NCBI RefSeq assembly: GCF_004359215.1
Contig: NC_090613.1
Span: 6,932,304 to 6,967,330, forward strand
Direction of reading: 5' to 3'
DNA length: 35,027 bases
Source: Bremia lactucae
Lineage: Eukaryota > Oomycota > Peronosporomycetes > Peronosporales > Peronosporaceae
Made by a program: the position numbers and the translations under genes. The notes below the pieces were generated by a model. It did not search any database, was not told the DNA's origin, and was given only the letters and a program-made list of their open reading frames with translations. Positions 9,681 through 19,841 of this stretch are shown piece after piece (within the stretch, counting starts at the first letter, position 1; each line of letters begins with the position of its first letter).

Positions 9681-10891
9681 ATGAGCGAATATCGACAAGC
9701 AACGGCCCATGTGGAGGCGCTGGAAGCGCATTTGTCGTCAATTCGGACGGGGCTTACCGATGACATGATAAATAGCGATTTAAGTAAAAACTTAGGCTTC
9801 CTTTTGGTGCGTCACGTCGTTTGTCAACTAAAACACATCATGAATGTCGCCGTAATTAAAGTATCAATGTCCGTTAAAGGCTGCAATTGATGGAGAAATT
9901 GACGCTACAATGAATAAATTGCGGGCTCGCTGTACGATGGTGGACCCTGTCACGAAGAATCCTCGGTTCGGGCCAACAATGCTGGCCAAAGTGCAAAATT
10001 TACTGCATCGCTACGACATTGTGAAGCTCGCAGTGGAGGCAAATGCTCCGTTACGCATTCACATCGAGGCAAAGCTCAGCCAGTTAATAGAGCAAGAAAA
10101 AGCATTAAAAGAAGAGGCGGTCGCTCTTAAGAGGAAGGCACTAGAGGCGCAGCAAGCTTTGAAGCGAGCTAAGGAACAAGAGAAAGAAAGACTTGCGCAG
10201 GAAGCTCGGAAGCAAGAAGCAGAATCAATTCATCAAGAGCAGCAAAGGATGCGTGAACTGGCTGCTGCTGCGCAGGAGATACGGAAGCAACGGGTGAAGG
10301 AGCAGGCGGAAGAGGAACGACGCCGACAATGGGAGAAGGAGGAGCGGATACGGATGAGCACGTCGGTCCCGCGTGGTTCAGGAGGACTTGTAATGGCTAT
10401 TGGGATGCTAAGAAAAAGCACGGGCAGCGAGGTCTGATGCGTTGAATAAAGACATTTAAAAAGCGACTAATATTATTGTTATGATGGAGAGAAGGCACAA
10501 TTTCGACAGTCAATGCAAAATCTGGTGGTAGTGGTGAATAATATTTGCAATTCACCGGAAAACCTCACATTTCGCCAGATTCCAAAAGACAATGATAGCT
10601 TTCACAAAGATTTAGGACAATATACTGGTGGCTACCATTGCCTCATCGCGCTTGGGTTTCAAGAGCTAGAACAGCTCGATACAAGTCAGCCGAGGACTGT
10701 GTTTTGGATGGAGGAAAGTAACTTGCACTTTTAGTCGACATTGGTATTTTTTTATTTGATATCTCTCTTATCGTTGGTTGATGTTCCTTATTATGCCACA
10801 GGAACCAGATTTGTCAGAAGACATAGATGCCTGGAGCAAATGGTTTGGAGAACTCAAGGAAATGCAAAGTCTAATAGAATCGAAGCTATAG
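9681..10891 (+). CDS. Coiled-coil protein with C-terminal PUB domain (four exons)
   Basis: Exons by frame continuity: 9681-9806, 9880-10431, about 10495-10717, 10802-10891. The first two introns are 73 and about 63 nt; the first starts GTGCGT and both keep phase 0. Exon 2 encodes a long Ala/Glu/Lys/Arg-rich coiled coil. Exon 3 encodes a PUB domain: VNNICNSPENLTFRQIP, then DLGQYTGGYHCLIALGF, the hallmark G-G-x-x-x-L-x-x-L-G-F. PUB domains bind the C-terminus of the AAA ATPase p97/Cdc48, so a role as a p97 adaptor is likely. The last exon (acidic, SEDIDAWSKWF) fits phase 0, but the GTAACT donor at 10718 leaves phase 1. One extra A in the run at 10715-10717 would explain this. Without the last intron, the protein ends at a TAG at 10732-10734. 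Confidence 0.78.
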
Positions 10892-11626
10892 TGGACGCCA
10901 CGATATGATGTGCGACGAGTTTGCAAGTGCCACACACTAGCAGCTTCAAGTGCTCTAATCTTGGCGATCGATTCCAGTAGATTAGCAACTATATACTGGC
11001 TTTATTATGTTGTAGCGAGTCAAAAATCAGACCTGTTTGAAATATAAATTAATTTTCACACCAAAAGAAAATGGCGTAAAAAATTGGCGCGCAAAAAGCG
11101 TGACTTTAATTCCAGAAGCGAGCTGAGAAGTATGCCACAAAACTAGCTGTTTATTTTTTAGTTTTCCAGCTTGAAGAAGTCAGAACACTGATTCAATATA
11201 TTTCCTAAAAATCATACATAAAATACATTTTTTCATTTCACTGTTGAACTGAAGGCAACTCAAAACCATAGGTTGAGCCATATCGCCTCGGTATTTCATG
11301 GAGCAAATATGGGTCGTGACGGCAGAAATCTCAATGGCTTACTTCACAACGATGTTTCCTCAGAATGTCTTGAAATCTAGGACTCGAATTATACACTAAG
11401 TAATTAAAAGTCATCTAATTATACACTAAAGTCATTAAAAGTCATGAGGTGAGGCAACTCACTACAAGTGATACTCAACAGAGAAATTCATAGATTCTAC
11501 TAATTATGGCAAGTACGTAACTGCTGTAATAAAAATAATGTCCAGTTTTCGATCTAAATCACTTTTCCTGGAATTTATAGTGAGGCTTGTCACCCACATT
11601 CTATTGTATTAGCAACCATTTAATAG
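10892..11626. other. Intergenic, nothing recognised
   Basis: AT-rich, with stops in all frames. A short direct duplication is visible at 11390-11445, where a TCTAATTATACACTAA-type motif and AAAGTCAT recur. No domain or RNA signature was seen. Confidence 0.5.
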
Positions 11627-11875
11627 ACCCTATACAAATTTGACGAAAAGTGCTTTTCGTTCCGAGCTATTAAAAGGAAAGAGTCTCAAGCATTGAACAT
11701 ATACTCGAAGCTCAAAGGCCAGACGGTTTTGAAGGTGGCCCAAACACCTGCGCAATATTATAAGATGCTGATACGGACAGGATCAGAATTGGGTCTATTT
11801 GATAAAAGGATTGGAAAAGCGCCAGGCATGTTAGCCACTGGGATTCGGGAAGAGCTGAAATTATCATACCGATAA
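11627..11875 (+). CDS. Open stretch of 82 codons without ATG, possible exon or gene remnant
   Basis: Open from 11627 to the TAA at 11873-11875, with no methionine near the start. The translated part has protein-like composition (KLKGQTVLKVAQTPAQYYK then GSELGLFDKRIGKAPGML). It could be a last exon whose upstream exons are not recognised, or a fragment. I do not recognise a family. Confidence 0.3.
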   Translation, partial: TLYKFDEKCFSFRAIKRKESQALNIYSKLKGQTVLKVAQTPAQYYKMLIRTGSELGLFDKRIGKAPGMLATGIREELKLSYR

Positions 11876-12092
11876 CGCAATCAGATCAGCTTGAATCAAA
11901 ATGCACTATAAGCTGCCCGGCTAGTGATCATCATGTATGATATCATTATTCAATTTCGCTCCTGATCATTAAGTCTTTATCACTGCACATTAAAGAAATA
12001 TGCATCCAGCTATCATTCTCTGTTTAGCTGCAGCCTTGACGATATGAAACCAATGCTTATTTAAAACGTCCTAGTATACATACGTGTCAAAA

Positions 12093-12254
12093 ATGTTTAG
12101 GAGGCTTGGTCAATGGTGGGGCATCAGAACGCTCTACAGATCCTTCCCAACGGCGAAGGAAGGACCCAAAAAGAACAAGGAAAATTTGCACACTTTTGAG
12201 GCGAGAACAGTGCTGCATCCTTACAAAAACAGCGACGACTCGAGCGACGACTGA
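12093..12254 (+). CDS. Putative 53-residue protein with mitochondrial-like N-terminus
   Basis: ATG at 12093 in an A-rich context, TGA at 12252-12254. The N-terminus (MFRRLGQWWGIRTLYRSF) is basic, aromatic and free of acidic residues, as in mitochondrial presequences. The C-terminus is acidic (NSDDSSDD). No family was recognised. It may pair with the open stretch at 11627-11875 as exons of one gene, but no convincing splice pair was found. Support is composition only. Confidence 0.35.
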   Translation: MFRRLGQWWGIRTLYRSFPTAKEGPKKNKENLHTFEARTVLHPYKNSDDSSDD

Positions 12255-12815
12255 ATTACATTCATTAGCTCGATGACTTGATCGACGATAAACGTTCTAA
12301 CAATTGTTTCAAGCGTTCTGACTTAAGCGACTCTGGCAACAAATCTCTGCGTCGAAGCTTTCTGAAAAACAGCGCTAATTCTTGGAACGGACCCCGTATC
12401 ATGCGCCAACACAATCGCAAGAACGGTGATGAATCTTGGAATGACAACGGAAAGACGCACCAACACGATAAAGGCCATGATACTTGAGACGCCTACGGAA
12501 ACACACACCAACACGAACACCATAAAAATATGTACAAGTAGGATTGATAAATGTGAGCCTTTATAGATTTCGGTGTGTAAGGTCTAGTATAGTTATAAGT
12601 AAAAATCACTTTTTATCAAGTTCTTCATAACATTGTTTCTCCTTTGTGTGTGTTGTGAGACCAAAGTTTGTCGTGACACGTATTTAGCTGATTTCTTGTA
12701 ACTTAATTTTGATCAGCCGCTTGAATAAGTTTGTTCGCAAAAGCCTCTAAAGCAATATTTTGTTGCAAATACACTGTATAGCAACTTTTTTCAGAACAAA
12801 ATGAACGTCTTGAGC
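12255..12815. other. Intergenic, downstream of the F-BAR gene
   Basis: Two overlapping open stretches on opposite strands (12278-12487 and 12265-12523) carry no recognisable domain and look like chance. A CCAACACG-type motif recurs at about 12455 and 12508. This is likely the 3' flank of the F-BAR gene. Confidence 0.4.
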
Positions 12816-14499
12816 TTAAATTGCCTCAGATTTGTTTTCGAGATCGTCGTTATCCAACTCTTGTTTGTCTTGCTCCATAGAAACACGCTTCTCATCGTCA
12901 TTAGTGGCGTGGACCATCAAAGCTTCAGCGTCAGTACAGGATGAATCGCCTAATGAATAAAAGTCGGATCCCGAGCGAGAGCATACATCCTCCTTATAAA
13001 GCGTCTGTACTTCGCTAGAAGTGTCAAAATTTGCACTCAGAGTCTCGCCGAGAAGCTTTTGATTACCATCATAGTCAATTGGGACCTTCTTTGTCGAAAT
13101 ATCTTGGATTTTAAGGCATGACTTGCGCAATGGCTGACAGGGTCTCATAGAAGGCGACACCATTAAAGGTTGGTTCGTGTTATTACAGAGATCACTGACT
13201 GTCAAACTTGCCAAATTGGGGAAACGGCCTATATCTCCACGAGTCGTTTGAATAAAGTTTACAATGTCGCCTTGTACATCGATGTCTTCCAATTTTTGTG
13301 CTAATGCCTGCCAGTCATACTAACGATAACCATAAAATTAGCTTTTAAAAAAAACTCGATACAAAGAAAAATATATCGTAGACCTGTTCATTTGCAAGGG
13401 CCGATGATGCGAATACGACGTGTTTGCGAAGGCTTATAGCAATTGTATCAATGCGAGCCTCTGCCAAATGCTACATCACATGTTAGCTACGGCTAGATAC
13501 AAAGGACGAAGCCTGAAGAAATTGACCTGATAGTCGGCAAGCACGGCTTGAACGGCGCGATACATTCGGATTCGACTCATTTCAACGCCTTGCCAGGTTT
13601 GCTGACATTTTCTTCTGGCATTCTCTGCCGCCTGTAACTCATTACAGTAAATAAGCCGCAGTTCTTTAAAATAAACAATAACTTAATCTCACCGCCATAT
13701 GCTTGACGGAATGATTTGCCAAGTCTTCCTTACGGTTTGTGTCAGAGATCGAAAGTAGCCAGCTCTTAAGTTTGTGATTATTAATAGATCTTAGCGCAGC
13801 AGCTCCAGATGATCGTCGAGCTCGAGAAGCTAGTGCACTCGATAGGCTTGTCTTGTCAGGGCTGTCCAAAGCTTCCATTTGCAGAATATATTGATAATAC
13901 CGAGTCTCCAGAAGCGCACTGGAAAAACCAGATTCCATTGCAGCCGAAAATGAAGCAGAAGCCTCTCGAAAGCACTTGTCAAATGCACTAAAGTCTTTTC
14001 TGTATATATCTTCTTGAAACTACAGCAGAAATACTTCCATTTTAACTTCTTGATACAATATTAGTAGCTTTCATACCTCAACGCATTTTTTTGCGTGATT
14101 GAGTCGTCGAGAAAGTGTTTGCGCTTTTTGACTATTAAGCTCGTACAAATTTTCGATCGGCCTCAGCACATCTTCTTCGAGATTATTGGCCAACTGTTGG
14201 TGCTGCACGCTTGTATTCAAATACTGCGATTTTACACTTACCATTGCGTTCTTCATCGAGCTATTCTCCAACTCGTCGATATGTGCGCATCTAGCCATTT
14301 TGCTGAGCTCTTGTGCGTATGTCTTTTCCAAATTTATTCGACTCTTCAGCATCGTCATCAAATTTCCATGAGCTCTGAGTCCAGAAGCACAAGCAGCACG
14401 CACGTCGTCCAAGTTAAAAAGCAAATCGGTCGCAAATGCGAGATCAAGAGGCAATTTGGTAGCCAAGTCTTCAGCTGCATGAGGGACAGAGCTCGCCAT
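12816..14499 (-). CDS. F-BAR (FCH) domain protein, five exons, 481 residues
   Basis: Exons: 14499-14077, 14019-13693, 13631-13527, 13470-13384, 13319-12816. Introns are 57, 61, 56 and 64 nt, all GT-AG and all phase 0, and the five exons read through cleanly to the TAA at 12816. The N-terminus (residues about 15-140) fits an FCH/F-BAR helix bundle: LLFNLDDV, then MTMLKSRINLEKTYAQELSK, the signature R-x-x-x-E-x-x-Y-A-x-x-L. Exons 2-4 extend the helical BAR region. Exon 5 gives an acidic, Ser-rich tail ending LENKSEAI with no SH3 visible. F-BAR dimers bind and curve membranes in endocytosis and at the cell cortex. Start chosen as the first ATG (MASSVPHAAEDL). The promoter region holds a large inverted repeat. 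Confidence 0.88.
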
Positions 14500-14589
14500 A
14501 GCTTTAAGTTGAAGAGAAAATTGTTAAACGCGAACACTGTGTCAGCCTTTTTGGTCCTGCTGAAGTCCTTTCTTGTAGAGCTTTTCGCT

Positions 14590-15095
14590 GCTAAAAGAGA
14601 CACGTTTGGCAGCAACAAATTGAATCCCAGCAGCTTCAATGACCATCATTCTGTATGATGGTCACTTTAGACCCCTTGGCGAGTAACGAAGTTCATAAGA
14701 AACATGCCAAGTTGCAGCCCCTTTTCGCGATTAAAAAGCATTGCATATGCACTGCGTATTTATGGTTATTATTGAAATGACTGGATATGTATTTGCGATG
14801 ACGCACACGCCTTCAAGCTTAAAAAAGGACCATGCTCTTCATGCATTGACCAGTTGCTTGTGGCTTTCGCGGCTCTTATAATGTTGTGGTTTATATTGAA
14901 AATGTGCAGTGGCATTTGCAATGATTTTTAATCGCGAAAAGGGGCTGCAGCACTATTAACGACTTGGCATGTTTTTTTTATTGTTAAGTGTTTTCTTGCT
15001 CTCCAAAATAGCCATCGCACAGAATGATGGTGGGATTCATTTTTTTGCTGCCAAATGTATTTTTTTTTAACATTCAATCCTACTTCTAAGAAAAA
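14590..15095. repeat. Large imperfect inverted repeat (fold-back or MITE-like element)
   Basis: Inner arms: 14700-14744 and 14918-14973 are near-perfect reverse complements over 45 bases (CTTTTCGCGATTAAAAAGCA and neighbours), apart from one mismatch and a 12-base insertion (14951-14962) in the right arm. Outer arms: 14605-14663 and 15012-15055 share TTTGGCAGCA, TTGAATCCCA and CCATCATTCTGT in reverse complement. A central unpaired spacer covers 14745-14917. It fills the region between the divergent F-BAR gene and the microprotein gene at 15203. The ends are diffuse and no target duplication was identified. Confidence 0.8.
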
Positions 15096-15202
15096 CTTTC
15101 CACTCACTATTACCACTTACAGCTCGAGCTAAAAATTTGGAAATGCTCCAGCTTTAGCATAATGGCGAACTTAATTCAATTTTATACTTTCTGGCTTAGA
15201 AA

Positions 15203-15426
15203 ATGAAGGGAGTGTCTCGTTACCTGCTGACCGGTGGCATAGTATTAGCTGCGATGCAAACCATCACCGGCCCAATATCCGACTGGAATGCGCGACGCGA
15301 AGGTGCTCAGGTGTGTGTTATTGCTTGAACCTTGTATAATATAACTTGAATATGACGTCGTGCCATTTTGAATTACAGGCTTTGAAGCGTGCGATGCTGC
15401 TACACAAGCAAGAAGACGAGGAATAA
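15203..15426 (+). CDS. Two-exon microprotein with one membrane segment, 51 residues
   Basis: Exon 1 15203-15310, a 68-nt GT-AG intron (15311-15378), exon 2 15379-15426. Both exons are whole codons. The product starts MKGVSRYLLTGGIVLAAMQ, a short basic start followed by a hydrophobic stretch, then a basic polar helix and an acidic end (HKQEDEE). The layout resembles small single-pass mitochondrial inner-membrane assembly factors, but I cannot name a family. Clean splice signals and frame retention are the main support. Confidence 0.6.
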
Positions 15427-15773
15427 GTCTCTAGTTTAGAAGAAGTTTAAAAGAAAAGCTTGGTGATGACAACTTATAAAATGGCAAGTTTCGAATGTAT
15501 CGTCTTCGGCAACGACTAGTATACTTCGATCCATCTTACAAATTACACAGGCCAGTGATTTTTACCTGCTTCACGCTATTTCTTTATTATTTCTCTTCAT
15601 ATGAAAAAATGGCACCGGCCAGGGAGTCAGGGTTGGGCTTTGGCGCAACAACGTCGGCATTCAAAATTGCCTTGCCTGTACTTAATGCGAGTTCATGTAG
15701 AGCCACAGCAGTTACTGTTCCTGCAAGCAGAACGCCATGAAGCTAACCTAACTAAAGCAAGTAGTAGCTGTAA
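15427..15773 (+). other. Region before unassigned ORF; possible upstream exon
   Basis: An ATG at 15609 opens 43 codons (MAPARESGLGFG...) ending at a TGA near 15738-15740. It could be a first exon of the ORF at 15774-16307, but no convincing donor/acceptor pair joins them. Confidence 0.3.
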
Positions 15774-16307
15774 ATTGTACATATTGATCGCTGCCTTTCG
15801 AATAGACTCCCACTGCTGCTTCCGGGGCCTGATTTATCACGACGAGCACTAAAAGCTCATTTTACAAATGTGCTGACGTATGAGTACATTAATAGTGAGC
15901 AGCTTTGTGAAGTGTTAACTTATTTGGAGCAATACAGCGGCATCTTGGTCACTATTCCGCGCAGCGCCATTGCCGTAACTTACTTGGTCAATGCCCTGGA
16001 ACCAAAGCTAAAGCTTCATGTGCTAGAGAAGCTACGGGCAAAGCCAATTTTCTCTGTTGGTGCAGCCACGTCGCGCGAGCTATTGCCGCTTAGAGTAACC
16101 TGCAAGGGCGACAACGCGGGTTCGGCAAGTGCGCTTAGCGATTATTTGCACCGATGTAGGGCCTTGCCGGCAGACTGCAGAGATAAATCAATGATGTTTC
16201 TGTGTGGACATAAGCGGCGCGAAATTCTACCTGAAAGCTTCCGTTTGCGACGTCTTGCTTTAAAGAACTGGTCGTGTTGTACCAGAGTTGCGCTCTCAAA
16301 AATGTGA
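15774..16307 (+). CDS. Unassigned ORF (about 177 codons), probably an exon or broken gene
   Basis: Open from 15774 with no early ATG; a GTG at 15870 is the first ATG-like start in frame. The sequence is protein-like and helix-rich (for example INSEQLCEVLTYLEQYSG, EPKLKLHVLEKLRAKP). The last third is Cys/Arg-rich and may be read-through past a real donor. No domain was recognised. The acceptor for an upstream intron could be one of the AG sites near 15757-15767, after a CTAAC branch-like sequence. Confidence 0.4.
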   Translation: MVHIDRCLSNRLPLLLPGPDLSRRALKAHFTNVLTYEYINSEQLCEVLTYLEQYSGILVTIPRSAIAVTYLVNALEPKLKLHVLEKLRAKPIFSVGAATSRELLPLRVTCKGDNAGSASALSDYLHRCRALPADCRDKSMMFLCGHKRREILPESFRLRRLALKNWSCCTRVALSKM

Positions 16308-16602
16308 CGTTCCCTGCAAAGTGCAGAGTCCCTAATTGGATTGTATTGTTTAGACCGAGTGGTGTTGAAGACCTTATTTGTTTGTTAAGAAAAAAGTAAT
16401 ACTGTTCACAAGTAAACTTGTGTCGCTAGGGCATTCCGCTAGAGCGAATTTAAGAAATTTGCAAAAAATTTCCCAATTCCTACAACTCCTCGTTTGAGAC
16501 ACTAGAACGATAAAAACAGATAGAGATGGCTGCTTTGATTATCGTGTCGTCAAATTTAAATTTCTTGAGAATTTGACATATGGAATGTAAAAATCTTCTG
16601 AC

Positions 16603-17744
16603 CTAAAAGTCAATTACGTCCTGCATATTTCTCTGTGTGAAAAAGGCAGCACGCACGATGGGCTTCACTTCGCTGACAGGTTTCGCGAGAAATGACGTAA
16701 TCGACTGCGTTCCGCTTGGAGTATTGGCCTAAGAATATTGAAAAGATTAAATAAGCCTTCGTTTCAATAGCAATTCATAACTGAGACGCACCTTGGTAAG
16801 CTCTTTTTCGTAGATCCAATCGACCTTGACAGCTTTCTCAAGAAATGGCTCTACTGTACCCCAGCTAAATCGAATTATGTTGGGAAAGACAAAAACGGGA
16901 TCTAAGTGGTTCGTCAACCACATCTTAGTTCTACCCAAAAACACTCGTCATCACCTCCTTCTGCTTTGATTTAATGAAACGTACTTTGGGTCACTTGGAT
17001 ACCCGGAGCCAAAGTCCGTGGGAAGGCTAAGTGCTGGACTCTCCCACTTCCAGTCGCTTATGACGCGATCACGCGTCACCTTAGCCGCAATGCTAGCTGC
17101 GCTTACCACCTGCCCATTGCGTCACTCCTCAGTAGTTGCATAAAAAGATGTCTGCAAAAATATTATGTACCTTGAAAAGACTATCGGCCTTCTTCTCGAC
17201 GCAAAATTCGATAATCCCATTAAAGTGCTTTGTCAAAAAGTTTTGGTACCAGCGCGGATCGCCCACGGTGTCTACAAAAACCTTTTTTACTAACACTCCC
17301 TTCTTCTGTATCTCGTTGATGAGCTGAATCGCTGCATCACGTGACATTTCATTCAAGTTTCTGGTCTGCCGCTGCATCTTGTCCGAAATCTCGGCGGCTG
17401 AAATTAATCGAACGATCCACCTTCCAACAGCATATTGAAAACTATACAAATTGAAACTGCATTTGAGGTTCATCCACGCACCCAAGATCCTCAGTGGACC
17501 GCATCTTTTCGAACAAATGCGCGCGGCTATCGGCGCTCAGCGCCTTCGAGTCGTCAAAACCCATGGCGCACATGGCATCATTAGTAGCCACGGGCCAGTA
17601 TGCAGCACCGTAGACCATAGGACCCATCACCGGGCCACGGCCTGCTTCATCAATACCAACCATTACTGAAACATTATTAAGGCAACCCGCAGGACAATTG
17701 CTGGCGAGCAACAAAGTTTGCTGCAAGTTCTGCCGGTCTGACAT
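16603..17744 (-). CDS. RNASEH2A: Ribonuclease H2 catalytic subunit A, five exons, 300 residues
   Basis: Exons: 17744-17482, 17420-17171, 17109-16985, 16930-16792, 16728-16603. Introns of 61, 61, 54 and 63 nt are GT-AG, and the spliced frame is continuous at 301 codons, the usual length for the family. Active-site residues are in place: D32 and E33 in GIDEAGRGPVMGPM, D138 in KKVFVDTVGDP, D167 in KKADSLF. Also conserved are DDSKAL, VVSAASIAAKV, TDFGSGYPSDP and FPNIIRFSWGT. RNase H2 removes ribonucleotides from DNA and RNA:DNA hybrids in the nucleus, with subunits B and C. The last exon is inferred from phase and splice signals. It ends with a segment TQSITSFLAKP that resembles a PCNA-binding PIP box lacking the usual Gln spacing. 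If exon 5 is not used, reading continues 13 codons to a TAA at 16747. Confidence 0.9.
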
Positions 17745-18741
17745 GCTTAATAAATTAGATAAGGGAAGTCTGATTGGTTATCCAACCACAATAGTCAGTG
17801 TTTTTAGATGAGTGAGTCGTAATCAGTGTCAGAGAGATTTTGTTAATTGTGAAACATAATTTTTTTCTCTATTCAGCATGCATTTCAACGCTGCGTTAAA
17901 ACTTGAATTGTAGCCTTATGCGTCTGAGTGTACAAATGTTCAGCAAATTGTAGTACGGACTTTATCCGTCTGGGACATTTTGAGACTTCACTCCTCCAGA
18001 CCAGACGTTACCGAATGTAAAGCGCCTGTAAGCAAGAGCGGTAACAATGCGGTGTATTGTTCACATTCAATTGTTTAGCGGTTTCAAGGCTATGTGGATC
18101 AATACCCAACGCTTCTTTAAGTACGAAACTGTGAAGCCTTGCTCCAGAGTATTTCTAGACACTCATCAATAAAATTTTAAGCTTTTGAAAGAGCAATCAC
18201 TGCGGCCTGTCAACGCGCCTTTCTATTGTCGATTAAGAGAAAGCGCCTCCCGCTTAGAGCAGGGCGGCGGTAGTCTTGTTTGCAACTGCGTGCTCATGGG
18301 CATGTATTTAAACAATATATTGTCCACAACAACTTGAAAATTATTCAGTAACACGTGACTCAGTCAAATCGAAAGAGCCGCGCTTTCCATCTCAAAATTT
18401 TTTGGCACCTCACTCAGGGCTAAAGATGCGGAAACACACTGTGGTTGCCAAGCTTCTTTTGAATTACAATGTCACGATTCCACGCTTTTGATCCAATCAG
18501 CCAGACGTCTCTTTTCCTTACGTCACCATTTAAACCAATCAATTGAGTATATGGTCTGTGACACGAAAACCATGCTAGAAAGTCTGGGTGGAATAGGCGA
18601 TATACTAACGTCGAGTCTCTTGCATGTTGATCTCGGCGTTCGCACACTGGCCAGCGCTGCCCAGCTCGCTCTGAGCTACACTGTCCCCTTCATTCGCAAA
18701 AAATTCTAAGGTTCAGTAGCCCGAGCAGGAAGCATCACAGG
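17745..18741. other. Intergenic between divergent RNase H2 and PX genes
   Basis: About 1 kb. The only open stretch of note is 18488-18709 (+). It begins at a non-ATG codon, has an internal ATG near 18548, and shows no domain. Otherwise stops in all frames. It probably contains both promoters; no clear motif was identified. Confidence 0.5.
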
Positions 18742-19841
18742 ATGCCAAACAACAAAATGTCTAGCTCGGCTATCGGCCGGCGCGTGCGCGAGTCCCTTTC
18801 CCCAAAAGCCTCGCCGCACGTAACGCAGCTCGTTGTACGCCCAACGAGCCACGGAGGCGAAAAGTTGCAGGTTGCAATGGGTGGTACCGCTATTGAGCGT
18901 TCCATGGTCAATGCTTCCTCCATTGCGGTGTATCACGTGAAGCCTGTGATCTCCACTGATAACAGACTCGGCAAGAAGAAGACCATCTTTGCTATACATG
19001 TGCAGAACGCTATCACTGGTCGCAGCTGGGTGGTTCACCGTCGCTTTTCGGATTTTATGATGCTCCGCGGTCTCATAACGGAGCACTTTAAGCTCTTTGG
19101 TGACGAATTTCCTCGCATTGCAGGCTTAGTTGGCGAGCTTTACTTTCCCAAGAAGCACACGTTTCGACACAAGATAAGCAAAGTGGTCGAGCACCGTTGT
19201 GACTCTTTTCTCGAATATCTACTGGGCTTGCACCGTCTTCTTCTCAGCCAGTGTTACTTACTGCGCCGCGACATCAGTCCAATTGGTATCTCCATTTTGC
19301 GTGGATTCTTGGGTAGTGCCATCGTGCAGGACTCGAGTCACAAAGCCTACACGTTTCACAAACCTATTTTGCCAATTCATCTACATCCTGAAGACCGCAC
19401 GCCTGTAAACCAATGCGGCTCTCTCACTACTGTACTGGAGGATGATGCGGAGTACGAAATCGAGATTAAGGAGGCCATCATGAAGATGGAGAGGACGTTG
19501 CCTTGCGCGACGGATCCACTGAAAGCACGGAGCAGTCGCTGTCGGACGACTTAAGTGATGGTGATGATACCGAGGAGGAATCTTCGCACATGCTGGAGAT
19601 CGTGAGTCGTCGACGCTCTCACAAGTATGCACGAAATCGTCGTGTGCTACTTTTCCTTCGCAAGGACGCTACGTCGGAATGTTCTGTAACCACAGATCCA
19701 GCTACTGAGTTAAATAGCGTTTACCCTGGTAGCTCGTGTCCTCAGATTCGTTGGCGAACCGAGAAAATGTATGTGCGCGCATCGGATATGCAGAGACCGT
19801 CAGCTCTGTCAGTGATTGCCTCCAAACCAGTATTGGCATAA
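18742..19841 (+). CDS. PX-domain protein with a frameshift near 19490
   Basis: Frame 1 (18742-19554, 270 codons) carries a phox-homology domain at about residues 61-175: VHRRFSDFMMLRGL (the R-R-F/Y that contacts phosphoinositide), FPKKHTFRHK (Pro-rich loop and basic residues), and DSFLEYLLGLHRLL. PX domains bind phosphoinositides, mainly PI3P, on endosomes. Frame 1 ends soon after, but another frame (to 19841) stays open and carries an acidic linker (DDLSDGDDTEEESS) and a basic tail. The junction lies in GATGGAGAGGAC at 19486-19496, where an extra GA would explain the shift. Without it the protein would be about 365 residues. It could be a real lesion or a sequence error. Start ATG follows CACAGG; a second in-frame ATG lies five codons later. 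Confidence 0.82.

Noticed and set aside
12265..12523. Overlapping small ORFs on both strands
   Set aside because: No start context, no domain, low-complexity composition; likely 3' flank of the F-BAR gene.
14095..14658. 187-codon plus-strand ORF
   Set aside because: Complement of F-BAR exon 1 and the inverted repeat; the minus strand has the domain match and splice structure.
18488..18709. 73-codon plus-strand open stretch before the PX gene
   Set aside because: Begins at a non-ATG codon, has no domain, and neither splices convincingly into the PX gene nor has a clear start context.
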